DNA of 64,000 nucleotides from Kitasatospora aureofaciens. GTDB lineage: Bacteria; Actinomycetota; Actinomycetes; Streptomycetales; Streptomycetaceae. Where the stretch lies: NCBI RefSeq assembly GCF_019192735.1, contig NZ_JAHTKP010000028.1, positions 33,661-97,660 on the forward strand. The letters are read 5' to 3'. Shown here piece after piece: positions 59,457-64,000 of the stretch (positions within the stretch are counted from its first letter, which is position 1; each line of letters starts with the position of its first letter). The notes beneath the pieces were generated by a model. The model made no database searches, was not told where the DNA came from, and saw only the letters and a program-made list of their open reading frames with translations. A program made the translations under genes and the position numbers.

Positions 59457-60005
59457 GTGACCATACGCACGAAGGCCGTCCGCGTTCTCTCCGTCGCCGC
59501 GCTCGCCGGCGCCTGCTTGATGACGACCGCCAACTCCGCCTCGGCGTCGACCGGCTATCCCACCAACAACATGCTCAGGAGCGAGAACAGCGGCCTGTGC
59601 GTGGACGTCAGCGGCGCCAGCCAGGCCAACGGCGCAGCGATCATCCAGTGGGGCTGCAACGGCGGGAGCAACCAGATCTGGAGTGCCGTGTATTACCACG
59701 GCAACAATGAGCTGAACTCCGGCTACCAGCTGGTCAACCTGAACAGCGGCAAATGCCTGGAGGTGCCGGCCTGGAGCACCTCAGCAGGGACCGGCCTCGA
59801 CCAGTGGGATTGCAACGGTGGGACCAACCAGCTCTGGTCGGCCGGCAACGGGGACAGCGTCGGCGCCATGTGGTGGAACGTGAACGGCATGAACGCGGGC
59901 ATCAGCATGGTGATCGACGAGCCCCACTTCGACAAGAACTGGGGAACACAGCTCGACCAGTGGTCGCCCAACTGGGGCCTCAACCAGTACTGGGTCGTCA
60001 GGTAG
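59457..60005 (+). CDS. Secreted ricin-type (beta-trefoil) lectin
   Basis: 182 residues from GTG 59457 (AAGGAG upstream). Sec signal peptide (charged start, AALAGACLMTTANSASAS). The mature protein is one ricin-B/RICIN fold with repeated Q-x-W-like units (GGSNQIW, GGTNQLW, GLNQYW), so it probably binds carbohydrate outside the cell. It sits between the complete and truncated DUF4913 copies, as if inserted by duplication or recombination. It might aid mycelial contact, but nothing shows this. Confidence 0.85.
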   Translation: MTIRTKAVRVLSVAALAGACLMTTANSASASTGYPTNNMLRSENSGLCVDVSGASQANGAAIIQWGCNGGSNQIWSAVYYHGNNELNSGYQLVNLNSGKCLEVPAWSTSAGTGLDQWDCNGGTNQLWSAGNGDSVGAMWWNVNGMNAGISMVIDEPHFDKNWGTQLDQWSPNWGLNQYWVVR

Positions 60006-60099
60006 ACGAAGCAGGTTCGGCCAACGAGGCCGAGGAGGGCCGGAGGTTCCCCTCCGGCCCTCCTCGCTGCCCGGTCCGCTTGTCCGCTGCCGGCCGGCC

Positions 60100-60294
60100 G
60101 AGCTGACCGACCCGGCGACCTGCGGCTACACCGGCCCATCCGTCTGGCATCGTGACCACTACATCCCGGCGATGAACGAGCTGCGCAAGAGCACGGGGAC
60201 CTTCCAGGGCTGCACCAAGGGCGAGCACGCGATCAACCACCGCCTTCCCGGCCGCGTCCCGAGCGCCTGGTGGTACGAGGACGGCGAGGAGTAG
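60100..60294 (+). pseudogene. Truncated DUF4913 copy
   Basis: 64 codons almost matching the C-terminal third of the gene at 58673: ELTDPATCGYTGPSVWHRD, then AMNELRKSTGTFQGCTKGEH, ending WWYEDGEE. The 5' two thirds are missing and no start is in place. Homology begins abruptly at the codon for Glu at 60100. Confidence 0.8.
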
Positions 60295-60306
60295 AACACG
60301 CACTCT

Positions 60307-60346
60307 GCGGCTCGGCGTCAAAACGGCCGTTTTGACGCCGAGCCGC
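60307..60346. terminator. 40-base perfect palindrome after the truncated copy
   Basis: 20-base arms without any loop (60307-60326 and 60327-60346), apex AAAACGG-CCGTTTT, 12 bases after the remnant's stop. It has a different sequence but the same design as the hairpin at 59301. Confidence 0.8.
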
Positions 60347-60576
60347 GAAGCGGAGCGGCTCTGAATTTCCGAGCGCTGCCCAGCCCAGGTCCGCCGTCAG
60401 GCTGGCGGCAGCGCGAAGACGGTCGAGCCCAGCTTCGCGAGCACCCGTTGGCCGTCGGTCCCCAGTCCCCACGTCCGGGTCTGGGTGGTCTCGTAGCGGC
60501 CACCGTTGTTGCCGGGTCCGCCGTCGGCGACAAGTGGAGACACGGCGGCGAGGTAAATCCTCGGCCCGCGCGCGGG

Positions 60577-60930
60577 TCACCCGTGGCTGAGTATGACCAG
60601 CAACGCCATGCCCTCCGCGACGATCTGGGCGGCGAGCGCAATCTTCCGCACGCGCGCGGCGGGTGCGGCCAGGGTGACAAGGAGCGCCGCAGCGCCGAGT
60701 CCAGCTCCCCAGCCGAACAGCCACTCCGGCAGTCCCGAGTCACACTGCTCCCCGTATGTCAGGCAGTACGATGCCCGCTCGGAGCTCAGGGTCAGCAGGA
60801 CGGCCGCCAGGGTCGCCGGCACGAAGAGGGCGGCGCACAGAACGGCCCGGAGCCGTGTGCGGTCCCTCCCCGAGGACGCCTGGGCCGGGGGTGCCTTGGC
60901 AGGGGATGTTGCGTTCATGCCCTCATCCAA
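60577..60930 (-). CDS. Small membrane protein (117 aa)
   Basis: Three hydrophobic segments (LRAVLCAALFVPATLAAVLL; WLFGWGAGLGAAALLVTLA; KIALAAQIVAEGMALLVIL) with an outer loop containing two Cys (SYCLTYGEQCDS) that could form a disulfide. Start at 60930 or ATG 60918, both with weak ribosome-binding sites. No family recognised. Confidence 0.55.
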   Translation of the reverse strand: MDEGMNATSPAKAPPAQASSGRDRTRLRAVLCAALFVPATLAAVLLTLSSERASYCLTYGEQCDSGLPEWLFGWGAGLGAAALLVTLAAPAARVRKIALAAQIVAEGMALLVILSHG

Positions 60931-61171
60931 CGCCGATCGGCGAGCCCGGCGCAGCCGTCTGGGTACTCAGATCACGGGTGTGTATCTACTCAGCGAGGCT
61001 CGACGCTCGTTAACAACCCGACGGCCGTGACCGTGCATCAGTCGTTGGGGTGGGTGGGAGACTTCCCGGTCGGGCACCTCGCCCTCCGCCTGCAGTTCGA
61101 GGAGCCTGCCGGGGGTGGGCGTCGGGTGTACACCCGAACGCGTTGCGCACCGGTGGTGTGCGGGGGAGTGG

Positions 61172-62317
61172 TCAGGGCGCCTCGAAGGGGCCGTGGTGGA
61201 TGCGGCCTTGGTGGTCGATGCGGGCGAGGAGGGTGCCGTCGGCGTCGTGGGCGGCGACCTGGTAGCCGGCGAGTAGGGCGTGGTGTTCGGCTTGCAGGCG
61301 CGCCGAGTTCTGGAAGGTGCGGGTGTGCGGGGCGGGCTTGTTCTCGTCGAACCAGATGTCGGCGACTTCGTCGGTGAGGTAGGTGAGGTGGGCGGTGAGG
61401 AGCTCGCGCAGCTGCCGGTGGGTGTGGGGGGTGGCGGGGAGTTCGACGAGGTGGCCGGCTTCCTGCCAGCCGCGGTAGTGGTCGTGTTCGTGGAGGACGA
61501 GGCGGGTGGGGGTGCCGATGATGCGGTCGTCGGGTAGGGCGCCGGCCGGTTGGGCGAGGGGCCAGGGGCTGGGGGTGGCGGCGAGTGCGTCGGAGGTGAT
61601 GGCGCGTCCGAGGCCTGCGAGGAGGGGGTGGGTGGCGGCGACGGCGCGCAGGATCGCGGTGGGGGTGGTGTGGCCGTCGAGGCGGCGGCCGGTGTTGCTG
61701 GTGAGCAGCGGTCCGGCCTCGGTGGTGGAGTGCGGTGGACGGGTCTTGCGGTGGGGCAGGTAGTCGTGGACGGCGAGGACGACGGCGGGGGGTGCTTCGA
61801 TGAGGCGCCGCCCGCCGGTCTTGAGCGTGGTGTTCAGGGTGTGGCGGTGCTGCTCGCGCACGAGGTCGGTGAGGTCGAGGGCGACGGCCTGGTGGGCGCG
61901 GAGGTGGGGGATGCCGAGGATGAGGTAGCCGAGGGCACGGGCGCGTTGGGCTTGGGGGCCGGTGTAGCGGTCGAGTGCGGTGACGAGCAGCGCCACCGTG
62001 GGTGGGTCGAGCGGGGGTCGGCCGGGCGGCAGCTCGGTGACGTTGGGCCGCAGGGAGTGCAGGGCGGGGTTGTGTTGGGTGGGGTTGAGGGTCTGCGCGT
62101 GGGTGTAGAAGCCGCGGACGGAGGAGACGCGGCGGGCGCGGCTGCGGGTGGCGCGGGCTTGACCGGCCCAGCGGGCGACATCAACCGGCTGAGCGGCCCA
62201 GACGTGCTCACCGGCATAACCGATCCACTCGCGGACTTCGGTGTCGTAGTCCTGGCGGGTGCGTTGCACCAGTGGGGTGTGCTCCAGCCAGTCCCGGAGC
62301 ACTTCATAGGGGTCCAT
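61172..62317 (-). CDS. Degenerate tyrosine-recombinase-like protein
   Basis: 381 residues from ATG 62317. An N-terminal core-binding (SAM-like) domain (about 1-85; LEHTPLVQRTRQDYDTEVRE, ARRVSSVRGFYTHA) and a catalytic-like domain with the first Arg region (GIPHLRAHQAVALDLTDLV) and a Lys turn (TLKTGGRRLIEAP). The HxxR box seems lost (ITSDALAATP where RITPHALRRT is usual), and no tyrosine nucleophile is evident in the C-terminal 100 residues. It may be a DNA-binding relic or use altered chemistry. Two TTGGGATAACAG sites lie just upstream. Confidence 0.65.
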   Translation of the reverse strand: MDPYEVLRDWLEHTPLVQRTRQDYDTEVREWIGYAGEHVWAAQPVDVARWAGQARATRSRARRVSSVRGFYTHAQTLNPTQHNPALHSLRPNVTELPPGRPPLDPPTVALLVTALDRYTGPQAQRARALGYLILGIPHLRAHQAVALDLTDLVREQHRHTLNTTLKTGGRRLIEAPPAVVLAVHDYLPHRKTRPPHSTTEAGPLLTSNTGRRLDGHTTPTAILRAVAATHPLLAGLGRAITSDALAATPSPWPLAQPAGALPDDRIIGTPTRLVLHEHDHYRGWQEAGHLVELPATPHTHRQLRELLTAHLTYLTDEVADIWFDENKPAPHTRTFQNSARLQAEHHALLAGYQVAAHDADGTLLARIDHQGRIHHGPFEAP

Positions 62318-62333
62318 GCCCGGACCCTACCGG

Positions 62334-62350
62334 CCTGTTTGGGATAACAG
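62334..62350 (+). repeat. TTTGGGATAACAG site, copy 2
   Basis: CCTGTTTGGGATAACAG, 17 bases upstream of the recombinase start. Its arms CTGTT/AACAG are inverted around a 6-base TGGGAT centre, the form of a tyrosine-recombinase core site. Confidence 0.6.
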
Positions 62351-62450
62351 CGCGCCACACCACCCCACAGCCGAGCCTGCCGAACGTGGGAGCGGAAGGT
62401 GCCCGCGCGCCCCCGCGCCCGCGGGGAGGACGGTGGCTGAGGTCCCCTCC

Positions 62451-62463
62451 CTGTTATCCCAAG
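62451..62463 (-). repeat. TTGGGATAACAG site, copy 3 (inverted)
   Basis: CTGTTATCCCAAG, the inverse of copy 2, with exactly 100 bases between the 12-base identical parts. Confidence 0.6.
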
Positions 62464-62544
62464 TTGAAGGTCGGGACCGGGGCCTCCGCGTTGGCTGCCG
62501 GAAGTTCGCCGTACGGACCGTCAGCGGCGACTACGCTCCCGCCC

Positions 62545-62910
62545 ATGACCCACGCCACCAGCCGCCTCCCGCTGCCGGCCATCAGCACCGTCCGCGCGCT
62601 CGCCACCTTCCTCCCGGCCCACCTCGAAGTGGCCGCACAGGACCTTCTCCAGCGCATCCCCGCCGAACAACACGGCACCCCCGACGCCGTCGAACTGCTC
62701 CGCATCCCGCGCACCCTGGGCCAGGTCGCGGAAGCCGCCGCCCACCAACTGGAGAACGACCTCCTAGCCGACCAGCCCGACGAGACCGCCATCCGGCTGC
62801 TCTGGAAAATCCTGCTCGACACCGCACGCCCCTTCCACGACCACCCGCAACTGCCACAGGGCGTACGCGAAGCCCTGCGACTCCTAGAGGAAGGGGACAG
62901 CCGTGGATGA
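62545..62910 (+). CDS. Small helical hypothetical protein
   Basis: 121 residues from ATG 62545. All-helical (LATFLPAHLEVAAQDLLQRI; LGQVAEAAAHQLENDLLAD; AIRLLWKILLDTARPF). No ribosome-binding site, but TACGCT sits 8 bases upstream, so it may be leaderless. The next gene overlaps its end by 8 bases. Unknown family. Confidence 0.55.
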   Translation: MTHATSRLPLPAISTVRALATFLPAHLEVAAQDLLQRIPAEQHGTPDAVELLRIPRTLGQVAEAAAHQLENDLLADQPDETAIRLLWKILLDTARPFHDHPQLPQGVREALRLLEEGDSRG

Positions 62911-63094
62911 GCGCTCCATCGCGCGCGGTGTCGCGAAGGGGATCCGCAAGGCTCAACGTCAGCGCGAGCGGCCACCCTTGAGACAGTTGAAGGGCTGGCG
63001 ACTCCCCCTGGCGTTGATCCTCCGGTACCCGAAGGTGATCGCCTGCCTCGGCATTGTGCTCCTGGCCGTACTGGCCCGGCTCGGAAGGTCGTGA
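62903..63094 (+). CDS. Small membrane-anchored basic protein (63 aa)
   Basis: GTG 62903 with AGGAAGGGG upstream. A basic N-terminal half (GIRKAQRQRERPPLRQLKG) and one membrane segment (VIACLGIVLLAVLARL). Coupled to the upstream gene. Unknown function. Confidence 0.55.
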   Translation: MDERSIARGVAKGIRKAQRQRERPPLRQLKGWRLPLALILRYPKVIACLGIVLLAVLARLGRS

Positions 63095-63183
63095 CAGGCG
63101 GCGATCCCGGTCACGAGGCCCCCGTTCCGTACGGCGGCGGCCCGAAAACCGGCCGCCGCCGGTCGAACCCGTAGGCCGCAAGA

Positions 63184-63996
63184 TCAGCTGGACCGGACCG
63201 CCGTGTCGCACACCGGGCAGATGCGGCCCGCCCACCTCGGCGGGAACCAGCGCCCGCCAGGCCCAGCGGGCCGCCAGTGCTCCACCAACATCAAACCAGT
63301 GTCCCGCCCGCACACGGTCGTCGGCCCCGGGTCGCCGGGAACGTCAGGATCGGACGGAGCCGCGTGAACCTGCCGGACGGCCGACGGCTCGACCGGCTCC
63401 CCGCTCGCCGGAATCACCCGGCCCGGATCCAGGAGCTCCAACAACACGATGACGGCTATGTGTCCACCGTGTGCCACCCGAGACGACGACGCATCCGCAG
63501 CAGCCACGCTCAGCCGCCGGCGCTGCAGGTGGGCCGGCCCAGGTGCCGCCGCCGGGGTCGTCGTCGACCCGTCGACGAACGCCGCAGCGTTCCCGCTGGT
63601 CGGCGACTCGGACACGTTCACGGCCGTGGCCTTGTTGACGGCTTCGCGTACCCGCTCGGCCCGACGGCGGCGCCACGCGGCCGTCCGGCACGAAGGCCGG
63701 TCGAAGACCTGGTCCTTACGGTGCCCGTGACCTGGGACGAAGCGCTTCCCGCAGACCGGGCAGGCCCGGGAGACCTCGGCTTTCTTGCCGTCGAGGATGG
63801 CGAAGCCGATCGCGATGGCCTCTACCTGGTGGCGCCGGGCCCGGCGATGGGCCGCCTTACAGGCGGGCCGGTCGTTATCTTGGGTGACCAGAAGCCGTAA
63901 GGCACATGAGGCAAGTAGGGTAGATCTCAACTTGCCTGCATGATATCTGGGGGGTGTTAAGGCACGTTGGTTACAGCAGATGTGCTGCCTCGTCAC
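63184..63996 (-). CDS. Cys-rich hypothetical protein, start uncertain
   Basis: The clear part is CPVCGKRFVPGHGHRKDQVF...PSCRTAAWRRRR, a zinc-binding basic segment seen in small Streptomyces proteins, then a low-complexity middle and a C-terminal pair VCGRDTGLMLVEH...ICPVCDTAV. The first 40 residues from the nominal GTG at 63996 look random and no better start is visible, so the true start may be downstream, or the gene may be damaged or continue past the window. Confidence 0.4.
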   Translation of the reverse strand: MTRQHICCNQRALTPPRYHAGKLRSTLLASCALRLLVTQDNDRPACKAAHRRARRHQVEAIAIGFAILDGKKAEVSRACPVCGKRFVPGHGHRKDQVFDRPSCRTAAWRRRRAERVREAVNKATAVNVSESPTSGNAAAFVDGSTTTPAAAPGPAHLQRRRLSVAAADASSSRVAHGGHIAVIVLLELLDPGRVIPASGEPVEPSAVRQVHAAPSDPDVPGDPGPTTVCGRDTGLMLVEHWRPAGPGGRWFPPRWAGRICPVCDTAVRSS

Positions 63997-64000
63997 TACC

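Noticed and set aside
60307..60346. Telomere-type palindromes of a linear Streptomyces replicon
   Set aside because: Single long palindromes behind gene ends, not a dense series at a DNA end, and genes continue on both sides.
60233..60724. Minus-strand gene of 163 codons
   Set aside because: Spans a palindrome and the truncated DUF4913 remnant; Arg/Pro-rich product without motifs.

Overview
The DNA is very GC-rich, with G or C at most third codon positions, frequent GTG and TTG starts, many 4-base stop/start overlaps, and mycelial-plasmid gene families (a TraB-like FtsK translocase, SpdB-like membrane proteins, a GntR/UTRA repressor, XRE plus DUF397, DUF4913). This suggests a Streptomyces or close relative (Streptomycetaceae). 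Partition, replication and conjugation genes, with no housekeeping genes, no rRNA and no tRNA that I can see, suggest a large conjugative plasmid or plasmid-like integrative element. No telomere or chromosome junction is visible, so linear or circular form is undecided.

Layout. (1) 1-8.8 kb: a giant methylase-like/SNF2-type helicase fusion whose 5' end has a frame break. (2) 8.9-12.2 kb: two small minus-strand genes, then parA and a ParB-like gene ending in a strong bidirectional terminator. (3) 12.2-28.9 kb: an almost unbroken minus-strand block of about 28 genes, read from 28.9 down to 12.2 kb. It begins with tiny membrane proteins, an SpdB2-like protein and the TraB-like translocase, has a likely TraB recognition array (clt) just after traB, and then carries small Cys-rich, coiled-coil and unknown genes, a RapZ-C protein, a Nudix hydrolase and a RelE-like/partner pair. 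(4) 29.1-30.6 kb: a GntR/UTRA repressor and a UTRA-only paralogue, probably controlling the transfer block. (5) 31.0-34.5 kb: a winged-helix Rep-like gene with five palindromic iterons inside its coding sequence, a plasmid DnaB helicase, and a SprT-like protein. (6) 34.6-38.5 kb: a compact peptide (RiPP-like) cluster with a 39-residue precursor, a ThiF-type adenylating enzyme with a leader-binding N-terminus, a JmjC oxygenase, and a divergent M14-like carboxypeptidase. (7) 38.6-40.7 kb: HATPase, XRE and DUF397 regulators. (8) 41-45.4 kb: unknown genes, a PAPS-reductase remnant, an excisionase-like DNA-binding protein and a solitary cytosine-C5 methyltransferase; two transcription units here share a promoter-like element. 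(9) 45.4-59.3 kb: a second transfer system, with a candidate oriT, MobC, relaxase, and a type IV secretion operon (VirB1-, B2-, B8-, B6-, split B4- and VirD4-like). (10) 59.3-64 kb: a secreted ricin-type lectin between a complete and a truncated DUF4913 copy, each copy followed by a very long perfect hairpin; then a membrane protein, a degenerate tyrosine recombinase and small genes.

How it fits together. ParA/ParB-like, Rep and DnaB would maintain the replicon. TraB, Spd proteins and clt would move double-stranded DNA within mycelium under GntR control, while relaxase plus type IV secretion offers a separate single-strand route. A recurring TTGGGATAACAG site at 42.5 kb and twice next to the recombinase at 62.3-62.5 kb hints that the second system was acquired as a module. 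The peptide cluster at 34.6-38.5 kb is the strongest candidate for an undescribed biosynthetic system.
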